Assembly: GCA_047971145.1 (NCBI GenBank)
Contig: JBKDZL010000004.1
Span: 1-47,106 of the forward strand
Reading direction: 5' to 3'
From: JBKDZL01 sp047971145
GTDB taxonomy: Bacteria; Bacillota_I; Bacilli_A; Erysipelotrichales; Erysipelotrichaceae
Length of the DNA: 47,106 nucleotides
Shown here piece by piece: positions 34,358-42,002 of the stretch. The notes under the pieces were generated by a model, which did not search any database, was not told the DNA's origin, and was given only the letters and a program-made list of their open reading frames with translations. The translations under genes were made by a program, and so were the position numbers. Position 1 is the first letter of the stretch. Each line of letters begins with the position of its first letter.

Positions 34358-34999
34358 ATGTTATCTAAAAGATTAGATGCCTTAGCTGATTTTGTGGAAG
34401 CTAAGAGCATTGTTGCGGATGTTGGCTGTGATCATGCTTTATTGTTAGTTAAGTTAGCCCAAAATCATAAATTAAAAAAAGGCTATGCTATGGATGTTGC
34501 AACTGGTCCTTTACAACAAGCTCTAATTAATACAGCTAGCTATAGTAATATTGAGTGTTTGTTGTCTAATGGTTTAGAAAAATTACCGTTAGATACTGAG
34601 ATTGTTATCATTGCTGGTATGGGTTATCTAAGTATCAAAGAGATAATTTCTAGTAATTTTGATAAATTAAAAAATTTAGAGTTAATAGTTCAATGTAATT
34701 CTCAAATAATCGAATTTAGAAATTATTTAAATGAGATTGGTGCTAATATTATTGATGAATTATGGGTTTTTGATTATAAAGATTATCAATTTATTAAATT
34801 TAATTTTCAAGAAAAGAAAGAATACTCTTTAGCTGAAATTTATTTTGGACCCATATTTCTTAAAAATCGTCCCTCAGGGTGGTTAGTATATCATCAAAAC
34901 AATTTATTAAGAATGAAAGATATTAATAAAAAAAATCCTTTAAAGAAGCGAAGTGAGACCATTAAATTAATTGAGAAGACCTTAAATCAACTCATCTAA
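34358..34999 (+). CDS. trmK: tRNA (adenine(22)-N1)-methyltransferase TrmK
   Basis: Methylates N1 of A22 in tRNA. The 213 residues begin with SKRLDALADFV, then the SAM motif VADVGCDHALL, and IIAGMGYLSI with the conserved AGMG of this family. It starts directly after the rpoD stop with no gap, the usual SigA-TrmK order of Firmicutes. Its 3' end overlaps the convergent ispH by 18 bases. The yqfO gene that follows trmK in Bacillus is absent here. Confidence 0.92.
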   Translation: MLSKRLDALADFVEAKSIVADVGCDHALLLVKLAQNHKLKKGYAMDVATGPLQQALINTASYSNIECLLSNGLEKLPLDTEIVIIAGMGYLSIKEIISSNFDKLKNLELIVQCNSQIIEFRNYLNEIGANIIDELWVFDYKDYQFIKFNFQEKKEYSLAEIYFGPIFLKNRPSGWLVYHQNNLLRMKDINKKNPLKKRSETIKLIEKTLNQLI

Positions 35000-35875
35000 A
35001 TTTAATGGTTGTTTTTTACTATTAGGAAAGTCACTTAAATAGTCAATTACTTGTTTGGTTAGAAGTGTTGGTGTAGAAGCAGCTGATGTGATTGCAACAG
35101 TTTTAAAGCTATCACTTGCTGTTAATGTTATATCTTTAACTGATTGGATTAAATAGACTTCTTTAATGGCTTTATTTTGAGCAATTTCTACTAATTTGTT
35201 GGCATTGTTAGAATTTTTATCGCCGACAACATAGAGAATATCAACAGGCTCTAAGTCAATAATTGCTTGTTGTCTGCTTGATGTTGCTTGACAGATTTCG
35301 TCCATTATTATTGCTGAAGGATAAATCTTTTTAATATGGTTAAAGAGTGCTTTAGTAGTTTGATAATTTAGTGTAGTTTGGGTTAAGACCATAAGTGGTT
35401 TTGTAATATTACTGGGAATATCATTTTTATTGCTTACCAAGTGAATATTTTTGTGATCAATACCAATAACTCCTTCAGCCTCAGGGTGATTTTTTTGACC
35501 AATATAAATAATTTGATAATCCTGTTTAAGATACTCTTGGGCTAAATTATGAGATTGAGTAACGTATTTACAAGTAGCCTCTACTACTATTAAGCCTTTA
35601 TTTTTAGCCTGTTTGATAATATCAGGGGCAACACCGTGGGCTGATATGATTACTACTCCAGTTTTGATTTCTTTGAGCCATTCATTTTTTGATTTACTAT
35701 TATCTAAAAGGGTTATTCTATCTTTTAAGGCTTGGTGGATAAGTTGATTATGAACAATCATACCTAAGAGGTAAATTCTTTCCTGTGGGTAGTTATTTAT
35801 TGTTTCTTTTACAATATTTAAGGCTTTTATGACTCCTAAGCAGTAACCTCTAGGAGTAATTTTTATTACTTTCAT
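34982..35875 (-). CDS. ispH: 4-hydroxy-3-methylbut-2-enyl diphosphate reductase IspH
   Basis: The last step of the MEP isoprenoid pathway, an iron-sulfur enzyme. It has 297 residues with the three cluster cysteines in GYCLGVIKAL, EATCKYVTQSH and DEICQATSSRQQ, and the substrate histidines in SAHGVAPD and NHPEAEGV. Length is normal. The ATG at 35875 is 6 nt after a -10 box and has no ribosome site. It is convergent with trmK and divergent from the helicase gene. Confidence 0.95.
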   Translation of the reverse strand: MKVIKITPRGYCLGVIKALNIVKETINNYPQERIYLLGMIVHNQLIHQALKDRITLLDNSKSKNEWLKEIKTGVVIISAHGVAPDIIKQAKNKGLIVVEATCKYVTQSHNLAQEYLKQDYQIIYIGQKNHPEAEGVIGIDHKNIHLVSNKNDIPSNITKPLMVLTQTTLNYQTTKALFNHIKKIYPSAIIMDEICQATSSRQQAIIDLEPVDILYVVGDKNSNNANKLVEIAQNKAIKEVYLIQSVKDITLTASDSFKTVAITSAASTPTLLTKQVIDYLSDFPNSKKQPLNLDELI

Positions 35876-35881
35876 GTATTT

Positions 35882-35910
35882 ATGATAAATAAAATATGGT
35901 AAAATGTCTA
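35882..35910 (-). promoter_or_regulatory. ispH promoter, leaderless-type
   Basis: On the minus strand: TAGACA (35905-35910), a 17-nt spacer, TATCAT (35882-35887), then 6 nt to the ATG at 35875. Its -35 shares base 35905 with the -10 of the divergent helicase promoter. Confidence 0.55.
35897..35905 (+). promoter_or_regulatory. Extended -10 promoter of the DEAD-box helicase, leaderless-type
   Basis: TGGTAAAAT with the hexamer at 35900-35905, then 6 nt to the ATG at 35912. It touches the ispH -35, so the two promoters cannot be occupied together. Confidence 0.55.
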
Positions 35911-35911
35911 T

Positions 35912-37258
35912 ATGATTAATTTTAAAAGTTATAATTTAAAGGAAAAAACTTTAGAGTATATTGAAAAGATTGGCTTTAATAATCCGACTGATATTCAACA
36001 AAAAGTTATCCCGTTAGTATTAAAAGGAAAAGATGTTGTAGGAATATCTAAGACAGGAAGTGGTAAAACTCATGCTTTTTTGATACCACTTTTTGATAAG
36101 ATTAACTTAGAAAAAACAGAAGTACAAATTATTATTACTGCTCCAACTAGAGAGTTGGCAGTACAATTATTTCAAAGAGCAAAAGAAATAAATCAAGTAA
36201 TGCCTGATCTTAAAATAGTAGAAGCGATAGGTGGTGCTGATAGAAATAGGTTAGTTGAGCAAATTAAGATGAATCCTCATGTAGTTATTGGTACTCCAGG
36301 TCGCATTAATGATTTAGTTTTTAAACAAAAAGTTCTGAGAGTTGATAAGGTTAAAACCTTGGTAGTTGATGAGGCAGATATGACCTTAGAATTTGGCTTT
36401 CTAGAGGATGTTGATCAAGTTGCAGGAATCATGCCTAATAATTTACAAATGCTAGTTTTTGGGGCGACCATACCTCAAAGTTTGAAACCGTTTTTAAAGA
36501 AATACATGAGTAATCCTGTCACTGTTGAAATTGAGAGTGAATTGAGTAATCCTAAAATAGAGTATGTTTTTGTGCCATGCAAGCATCGCAGCTATCAAGA
36601 ACAATTGTTGCAAATCTTGCCAGGTTTTCAACCATATGTTTGTTTGATTTTTGCTAATACTAGAAAAGAGGCACATCAGTGTGCTGAGCTATTAAAAGAG
36701 CAGGGTTATGGAGTGGTAGAATTGCATGGTGATTTACAAGCTAGAGAACGCAAGCAGGCCTTAAGAGAAATGGCAAGTACTAGACATAAATATATTGTCG
36801 CCACTGATATTGCAGCAAGAGGTATTGATATTGAAGCAGTAAGTCATGTTGTCTCTTTAGGATTCCCTAGTGAATTAGATTTCTTTATTCATCGAGCAGG
36901 GCGTACTGCTAGAGCTGGAAAAACTGGAATTTGCTATGCTTTATTTAATAAAAGTGATGAAAATAATATCGCTAACTTAAAAAGAAGGGGTATTCCCTTT
37001 AAGCAAAAAGTTTACCGTAACAATCAATGGCGAGTGATTAAAGTTAGAGCTCCTCGCCGTAATGATGAGATGGAAAGAGAAATTGCCAAAATTGTTAAAG
37101 GTAAAGGTAAAAAAGTAAAACCAGGTTATAAAAAGAAAATACAAAAAGAAGTTTCTAATATTAAGCGTAAAAGAAGAAGACAACAAATACAAGATTCAAT
37201 CAAAGAAATTAAAAAAGAAAAATACAAACAAAAACAAAAAGAAAATAAAATTGTTTAA
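35912..37258 (+). CDS. cshB: DEAD-box RNA helicase, CshB-like
   Basis: An ATP-dependent RNA helicase likely acting in ribosome assembly or cold adaptation. It has 448 residues: Q motif (NPTDIQQKVI), motif I SKTGSGKT, PTRELAVQL, TPGR, DEAD in VVDEADMTLEF, motif III GAT instead of the usual SAT, then the RecA2 domain with ATDIAARGID and HRAGRTARAG. A Lys/Arg-rich tail of about 80 residues could bind RNA. The position next to ispH matches Bacillus yqfP-cshB. The Ser to Gly change in motif III could alter coupling of ATP use to unwinding. Confidence 0.93.
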   Translation: MINFKSYNLKEKTLEYIEKIGFNNPTDIQQKVIPLVLKGKDVVGISKTGSGKTHAFLIPLFDKINLEKTEVQIIITAPTRELAVQLFQRAKEINQVMPDLKIVEAIGGADRNRLVEQIKMNPHVVIGTPGRINDLVFKQKVLRVDKVKTLVVDEADMTLEFGFLEDVDQVAGIMPNNLQMLVFGATIPQSLKPFLKKYMSNPVTVEIESELSNPKIEYVFVPCKHRSYQEQLLQILPGFQPYVCLIFANTRKEAHQCAELLKEQGYGVVELHGDLQARERKQALREMASTRHKYIVATDIAARGIDIEAVSHVVSLGFPSELDFFIHRAGRTARAGKTGICYALFNKSDENNIANLKRRGIPFKQKVYRNNQWRVIKVRAPRRNDEMEREIAKIVKGKGKKVKPGYKKKIQKEVSNIKRKRRRQQIQDSIKEIKKEKYKQKQKENKIV

Positions 37259-37279
37259 TCACTTATTAGTAATCCATAA

Positions 37280-37322
37280 AAAAAGAGTTAGATCTGAAAT
37301 TGTGTTATTCAGCTGACTCTTT
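37280..37322. terminator. Bidirectional terminator between helicase and sortase
   Basis: Convergent genes share an imperfect hairpin: AAAAGAGT...CTGAA on the left pairs with TTCAG...ACTCTTTT on the right, with A-rich and T-rich flanks so it can work in both directions. Confidence 0.75.
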
Positions 37323-37343
37323 TCTCTATTTGTCTAGTTATAA

Positions 37344-37991
37344 TTAGCCTCGAGGCTCAACTGCAATTAATTTAGCGTGTACTACAGTTCGGCGAGGATC
37401 ATCAGCTTGAACACAGGTAATCAATGTTAGAGTAGTTTGGCCTTCAATTCTATCTAAGACTTCAACTTCATCTTCCATAACTACTTGAGGGTTTTTATAT
37501 AATTGATAGGTATAAATATTACTTCTATCTGTAATGATGATTTGATCTCCGATTTTTAATTGATCAATATCTCTGAAATAACAATAAGAACACCAAGGCC
37601 CACCACCCCAATGGGATGCTAGGGAATAATTACCACCACTGACCTCTGGTAAATCACTATTGGCAAAGGGGACAACATAGTTCCACAATAATTCCCAATC
37701 GCTAATTGCAGAGATTGGTCCTAGTATTCCTTGTGAGGGTATCTCTACTGTACCCCACAGTTTAGAGTTATCATCAAAATTAATGTCGACTTCCTCAGAG
37801 TTATCACTACCCTCAGCGGTTTGCTCATTTACCACTGGTAAATTAGACCACTCAGCAATTTCACCTTGAACGATGTTGTTTTGTTGATTTGCAGTAAAAA
37901 AGGTAAAAACTAAATAACCACCACAGATAACTATTAAGATAATACAGAGGCTGACAAATATTTTGTCTAAAATTCTAGTTAATTTATTCAT
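37344..37991 (-). CDS. Sortase-family cysteine transpeptidase
   Basis: A membrane-anchored transpeptidase that joins sorted surface proteins to the wall or to pilins. I start at ATG 37991 (215 residues), 7 nt after a good promoter; 12 more in-frame codons upstream are unlikely. There is one N-terminal membrane helix (about 10-35), then a sortase barrel with the triad H127 (in ASHWGGG), C193 (in TLITC) and R200/R201 (in DDPRRTV). A CSYC pair just after the His is unusual. No LPXTG substrate is encoded nearby, so it is not a pilin-cluster sortase here. Confidence 0.88.
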   Translation of the reverse strand: MNKLTRILDKIFVSLCIILIVICGGYLVFTFFTANQQNNIVQGEIAEWSNLPVVNEQTAEGSDNSEEVDINFDDNSKLWGTVEIPSQGILGPISAISDWELLWNYVVPFANSDLPEVSGGNYSLASHWGGGPWCSYCYFRDIDQLKIGDQIIITDRSNIYTYQLYKNPQVVMEDEVEVLDRIEGQTTLTLITCVQADDPRRTVVHAKLIAVEPRG

Positions 37992-37997
37992 AGTTAA

Positions 37998-38026
37998 TAT
38001 TATAAGCAATAAACATTTTTTTTTCA
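37998..38026 (-). promoter_or_regulatory. Sortase promoter, leaderless-type
   Basis: On the minus strand: TTGAAA, a 17-nt A-rich spacer, TATAAT (about 37999-38004), then 7 nt to the ATG at 37991. No ribosome site. Confidence 0.6.
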
Positions 38027-38037
38027 ATTGTAATGAT

Positions 38038-38066
38038 ATGACAAAGAGTTTTTAAAAGAGTAAAAT
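38038..38066 (+). promoter_or_regulatory. Promoter of the yhf-type operon
   Basis: ATGACA (38038-38043), a 17-nt spacer and TAAAAT (38061-38066), giving a start near 38073, just upstream of an inverted repeat. Confidence 0.5.
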
Positions 38067-38079
38067 TTAATTAAACAAG

Positions 38080-38097
38080 AGTACAATTATTTGTACT
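38080..38097. promoter_or_regulatory. Inverted repeat, probable YhfZ operator
   Basis: AGTACAA-TTAT-TTGTACT, a perfect 7-bp inverted repeat with a 4-bp centre, placed a few bases after the predicted transcript start. A repressor bound here would block transcription. The gene immediately downstream encodes a GntR-like winged-helix protein. Confidence 0.55.
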
Positions 38098-38121
38098 TTC
38101 AAAAAAAGAAAGGGGTAAATA

Positions 38122-39045
38122 TTGAAACAAAAAATCAAATATCAGAAAGTTTCTTATGTAACTAGTAAGCTTGCGGAAGAATTAATGAATCTTAGTGTTG
38201 GTGATAAAATTTTACCCATTGACTTTTATCAAAAACAATTCGAAGTATCAAGAGGAACAATTCAAAATGCTTTTAATGCCCTTAAGAGTTGTGGGGCAAT
38301 AACTTTAAAATCAAGAGGAGTATTAGGTAGTTATATCGAAAAGCTAGACTTAGAAACCTTAAATAGTTTTACTGTAGATAATTTTATTGCGGGAGCGATG
38401 CCCTTACCATACTCTAGAGCTTATGAGGGATTAGCTACTGGTATTTATGAGTGTTTTAAAGAAAATGATATTCCCCTTAGTATTTCTTATATTAGAGGTT
38501 CTAACAACCGAGCCAAACTATTAGTAAATAATCATTTAAGTTTTGTAGTGACTTCCTTGGCTGCTGCGAAAGACTTGATTGAGCAAAATGATGCTTTGGA
38601 AATATTATTAGATTTTGGTCCCAACTCTTATTTACAATCTCATGTTTTGGTGTTAGCTAATAATGATAATTTAAGTTCTGGGATGAAGTTGGGAGTTGAT
38701 AATAATTCCTTTGATCAACAAAGAATTAGTGAATTATTAGTTGAGGATATTCAAAATATTGAAATAGTACCTGTTTCAGCTAATCAAACTTTATTAGATA
38801 TTGCAAGTGGTAGAATTGATGCTGGAGTTTGGAATGTTGATGAGATTAAAGAGCGTTACAATGATAAATTTAATTATGTTAGTGTAGAAGATAAAGTTGA
38901 TTTAAAAGAATTTACTACAGCTGCAATTGTTGTTAATGGAATTAATAGAGGCATTAATGGAATTTTAAAAAGATCAATTGATATAAATAAAATAAAAATG
39001 ATTCAAAGAAAGGTAAAGGATGGCTCTATGATGCCAAATTATTAA
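38122..39045 (+). CDS. yhfZ: YhfZ-like transcriptional regulator (GntR-type HTH plus YhfZ C-terminal domain)
   Basis: Likely local regulator of the operon. The 307 residues begin at TTG 38122, supported by GAAAGGGG 8 nt upstream. Residues about 1-75 form a winged helix (KFEVSRGTIQNAFNALKSCGAITLKSRG fits in two parts: SRGTIQNAFNAL recognition helix, then the wing). The rest looks like a periplasmic-binding-like effector domain with the MPLPYSRAYEGLATG block that I associate with YhfZ. The perfect inverted repeat upstream is its probable site. Effector unknown; probably a cluster substrate. Confidence 0.85.
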   Translation: MKQKIKYQKVSYVTSKLAEELMNLSVGDKILPIDFYQKQFEVSRGTIQNAFNALKSCGAITLKSRGVLGSYIEKLDLETLNSFTVDNFIAGAMPLPYSRAYEGLATGIYECFKENDIPLSISYIRGSNNRAKLLVNNHLSFVVTSLAAAKDLIEQNDALEILLDFGPNSYLQSHVLVLANNDNLSSGMKLGVDNNSFDQQRISELLVEDIQNIEIVPVSANQTLLDIASGRIDAGVWNVDEIKERYNDKFNYVSVEDKVDLKEFTTAAIVVNGINRGINGILKRSIDINKIKMIQRKVKDGSMMPNY

Positions 39046-39046
39046 T

Positions 39047-39388
39047 ATGATAAAAGAAAGAGTAAAAATATTATTAAAGCAGGGTGTAATTAGTGAGGAA
39101 GTAGCAATTTATAGTAATAATGCTTTAGCTTATTTATTAGAAAAACAATTTGTAGAAGAAAAACTGGTAGTTTATTTAACTCATTTATCTATGGCATCAC
39201 AAAGAGTAATAGATGGTAAAACATGTGAGCAAATGCCAGAGAGCATCTTATCAGAATTGCAGGATAACGATTATTATTCTGAGGCAGTAGATCTTAATGA
39301 AGCAATTATGAATTTGGGAACAATAAATTTCCCAACTCAAGAAATAGATTATTTCATATTGCATTTAGTAAATGTATTAGCCAACTAG
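39047..39388 (+). CDS. yhfY: YhfY-like single PRD-domain protein
   Basis: A 113-residue, apparently single-domain PTS regulation domain (PRD) protein. The two histidine positions expected for PRDs are visible: YLTHLSMAS and FILHLVNVL, with an ASQRV and IDYF core between. PRDs are phosphorylated by PTS proteins and modulate regulators, so it may report phosphorylation status to the adjacent YhfZ. The ATG follows the yhfZ stop by 1 nt, with AAAGGATGG not close; coupling is likely. Confidence 0.8.
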   Translation: MIKERVKILLKQGVISEEVAIYSNNALAYLLEKQFVEEKLVVYLTHLSMASQRVIDGKTCEQMPESILSELQDNDYYSEAVDLNEAIMNLGTINFPTQEIDYFILHLVNVLAN

Positions 39389-39397
39389 GAGGTGAGA

Positions 39398-39757
39398 ATG
39401 AAAATAGTTGTCGGAGGTCAGATTGATAAGCAATCTATTGCCAATAAAGTTAAAGAAATTTTAGCTGATCAAGCAATAGTTGAAATTAAGGGTGACCTTG
39501 AAGCAGTAATGGCCATGCAAAATGGTGAATTTGATTATTATTTAGGTGCTTGTAATACTGGTGGAGGTGGCGCTTTAGCGATGGCAATTGCTCTATTGGG
39601 AGCAGATAAGTGTGCTACTATTTCAATGCCTGGCAAAATTAAGAGTGATGAAGAAATAAAAACAGAGGTCAATGACAATAAGATTGCTTTTGGTTTCACT
39701 GCTCAAGATATTGACAGGGTTGTACCAGTTTTATTAAAATTTTTACAAGAAAAATAA
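39398..39757 (+). CDS. yhfU: YhfU-like small protein (DUF2620)
   Basis: A 119-residue protein of the YhfU family, uncharacterised. I start at ATG 39398 (AGGAGG about 6 nt upstream) rather than GTG 39392. It opens with a short beta strand KIVVGGQIDK and includes the Gly-rich LGACNTGGGGALAMAIALLG. Always found beside yhfT in the E. coli-type cluster, it may be a soluble partner of that transporter; a PTS-like role is possible but unproven. Confidence 0.82.
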   Translation: MKIVVGGQIDKQSIANKVKEILADQAIVEIKGDLEAVMAMQNGEFDYYLGACNTGGGGALAMAIALLGADKCATISMPGKIKSDEEIKTEVNDNKIAFGFTAQDIDRVVPVLLKFLQEK

Positions 39758-39769
39758 GGAGGAGACAAT

Positions 39770-41077
39770 ATGGAGTATATTGTTATTATGGCAATTGGAG
39801 CTTTAGCTTCAGTACTTGCCAATCGGGGAATTGCAGTATTTAATGATGGTTTTAGACCAATCATGCCTCAGTATTATGAAGGTAAGTTAAGTAGAGCAGA
39901 ATTAGCGGCGACTAGTTTTGCGATTAGCTTTGGTTTGGTAATTGGTTTTGGTATTCCTACATCAATTGCCGCTTCAATTATTTTGATCCATTGTATTTTA
40001 TTGACGACTGATATCATTGGTACTTGGATGCCGGATAATTTAGCTGGCACTATTGCATCAGCTGTTATTGGTGGTCTTTATGGTTTAGGTATTCTTGTTG
40101 GTTTACAGTTTGTTGTTGATTTATTTGCGATGTTACCTTACAACTTTTTAAGTGATCTTGGTAAAGTTTCAAGCTTTATCGTTGTAGCTTTTGCAATATT
40201 TCCAGCTGTTGCTGTTGGTTATCAACAAGGATTTACTAAGGGAGCTATTACAGGTAGTGTTACTTTTATCTGCTATTTATTAATAGCTAAATTCGGAAGT
40301 TTTACTTTAGGTGATTTTAAAATAGCTTTAAATCCTGCTGGTATGTCTATGTTGGTTGGTATGATTATGATGTTAGTATTTGCTGCTCAACAAAAAGGAG
40401 AAGGAAGTGCTAATGCTAATTTAGCAAGTGTCTTCTCTGAAAAAGTAGAAAGAATTAGAAAAAATTGGATTTTACTTACTGTAATGGGCTCATTACTTGC
40501 TGTAGGTGCTAGCTTATCAATTGTTGCTGGTGATCCTACATCTTTAAACTTATTAGCTGAGGGTGATAGCACTGCAGCTGCTTTAGCTGCCTTTGCTAGA
40601 GCAATTGGCTTTGTGCCTTTAGTATTTACTACTGCAATTGTTACTGGAGTTTATGGTCCAGCTGGTTGTACCTTTGTCTTTGTTGTTGGTTTGGCTTTTA
40701 CAGGTAACCCTGTAGTAGCTGCTATTTTAGGGGCAGTGGTTATAATTTTAGAACTATTATTAATTAATGTCTTTGCTAAGGGAATGGATAAATTTCCAGG
40801 CGTTAAAGATATGGGTGAGCATATCAGAACTGCTATGAATAAAGTATTAGAAGTATCATTGTTGGTTGGTGGTATTGTAGCTGCTGAAGCTATGGCTATT
40901 GCTGCTAGTGGTATGAGTGGTATTGGTGCTTTATTTGTCATTGGTGTTTTATTACTTAATAGAGTCTCTAAAAAACCAATTGTGGAATTGGCAATTGGTC
41001 CAGTAGCTGCTATTCTCTTTGGTATTATTTTAAATATTTTATTAGTTGTTAGTTTAATTAGCATTCCAGTTGTTTAA
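39770..41077 (+). CDS. yhfT: YhfT-like membrane transporter
   Basis: A 435-residue polytopic membrane protein with about ten to twelve hydrophobic segments and many small residues, matching YhfT of E. coli in length and in the N-terminal RGIAVFNDGFRPIMPQY block, which I recall as family specific. It is the only transporter in the cluster and therefore the likely importer of its substrate. AAGGAGGAG precedes the ATG. A terminator-like hairpin follows its stop. Confidence 0.88.
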   Translation: MEYIVIMAIGALASVLANRGIAVFNDGFRPIMPQYYEGKLSRAELAATSFAISFGLVIGFGIPTSIAASIILIHCILLTTDIIGTWMPDNLAGTIASAVIGGLYGLGILVGLQFVVDLFAMLPYNFLSDLGKVSSFIVVAFAIFPAVAVGYQQGFTKGAITGSVTFICYLLIAKFGSFTLGDFKIALNPAGMSMLVGMIMMLVFAAQQKGEGSANANLASVFSEKVERIRKNWILLTVMGSLLAVGASLSIVAGDPTSLNLLAEGDSTAAALAAFARAIGFVPLVFTTAIVTGVYGPAGCTFVFVVGLAFTGNPVVAAILGAVVIILELLLINVFAKGMDKFPGVKDMGEHIRTAMNKVLEVSLLVGGIVAAEAMAIAASGMSGIGALFVIGVLLLNRVSKKPIVELAIGPVAAILFGIILNILLVVSLISIPVV

Positions 41078-41082
41078 TAAAT

Positions 41083-41105
41083 AGAGGTAGTAATACCTCT
41101 TTTTT
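41083..41105 (+). terminator. Terminator-like hairpin inside the yhf-type operon
   Basis: AGAGGTA (41083-41089), loop GTAA, TACCTCT (41094-41100), then a T-run. It lies between yhfT and php, 18 nt before the php start. It may lower expression of the enzymes relative to regulator and transporter, or protect a processed mRNA end. Confidence 0.65.
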
Positions 41106-41123
41106 AAAATTAAGGAGAAGTAC

Positions 41124-42002
41124 ATGAAATTAAAAAAAGGATATACTTTGGCTCATGAACATATGATTATTGATTTATCTGCAGTTAAAGGAAGTGATGA
41201 CTGTAATTTAAACTGTTTTAGTGAAACAGTAAAAGAGCTAAAGCAACTATATGATAGTGGAGTGAGAAATATTATTGATATGACCTGTTTAGGTATGGGT
41301 AGAGATCTGCAATATATTAAAAATTTACAACAAGAAGTTGATATTAATATTATTTTGCCAACTGGATTTTATAAAGAACCATTTTTACCGGTTGATGTTT
41401 ATAGTAAATCAATTGAAGAGTTGGCAGATATTTTGATTGAAGAAATTACAGAAGGAATTGCAGATAGTGGCCTTAAAGCTAATATAATCGCTGAGATTGG
41501 CACTAGTAAAAATAACTGGACTACTTTAGAAAAAAAGATTTTTGAGGCAGCAGTCATTGCACACAAAAAAACTGGTGTACCAATTTCTACACATACCTCA
41601 CTGGGCACTCTAATTGAGCAACAAACAGATTTCTTTATTGCTAATGATATTGCAGCTGAAAAAGTTGTGATTGGACATACTGATTTATCAGGTGATATCC
41701 TTGCGATTAAACAGGCAATTAATAAAGGTTTTTATGTTGGTTTTGATACCATAGGTAAAAACAACTATTTCCCTGATGAAAAAAGAGTGGAATTTTTAAA
41801 AATCTTACAAGATGAAGGTTTATTAAATAGAGTTTTATTATCTATGGATATTACTCGTAAATCAAATTTAAAATATCAAGGAGGAATAGGTTATAATTAT
41901 TTGTTTGAAGTATTTGTGCCAATGCTAAAGGAAGCAGGCATTACTGATCAATCAATAGAATTAATGCTAGTAGAAAACCCTATGAGGTTATTTAGTGAAT
42001 AA
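41124..42002 (+). CDS. php: Phosphotriesterase homology protein (Php/YhfV)
   Basis: A TIM-barrel metal-dependent hydrolase of the amidohydrolase superfamily. The 292 residues give the metal ligands H11 and H13 (LAHEHM), E124 (IIAEIGTS) at the bridging position where true phosphotriesterases have a carboxylated lysine, H157 (STHTS), H185 (VIGHTD) and D242 (LSMDITRK). The glutamate at the bridge and the FDTIGKNNYFPDEKRV block match E. coli PHP closely. Its reaction is unknown; related enzymes hydrolyse lactones or phosphoesters. AAGGAGA precedes the ATG. Confidence 0.94.
   Translation: MKLKKGYTLAHEHMIIDLSAVKGSDDCNLNCFSETVKELKQLYDSGVRNIIDMTCLGMGRDLQYIKNLQQEVDINIILPTGFYKEPFLPVDVYSKSIEELADILIEEITEGIADSGLKANIIAEIGTSKNNWTTLEKKIFEAAVIAHKKTGVPISTHTSLGTLIEQQTDFFIANDIAAEKVVIGHTDLSGDILAIKQAINKGFYVGFDTIGKNNYFPDEKRVEFLKILQDEGLLNRVLLSMDITRKSNLKYQGGIGYNYLFEVFVPMLKEAGITDQSIELMLVENPMRLFSE

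Noticed and set aside
40651..41064. 137-codon minus-strand open frame opposite yhfT
   Set aside because: It lies wholly within a clear membrane transporter gene; the Ile/Thr/Pro-rich translation is what antisense to Gly/Ala/Val/Leu codons gives, and it has no ribosome site.
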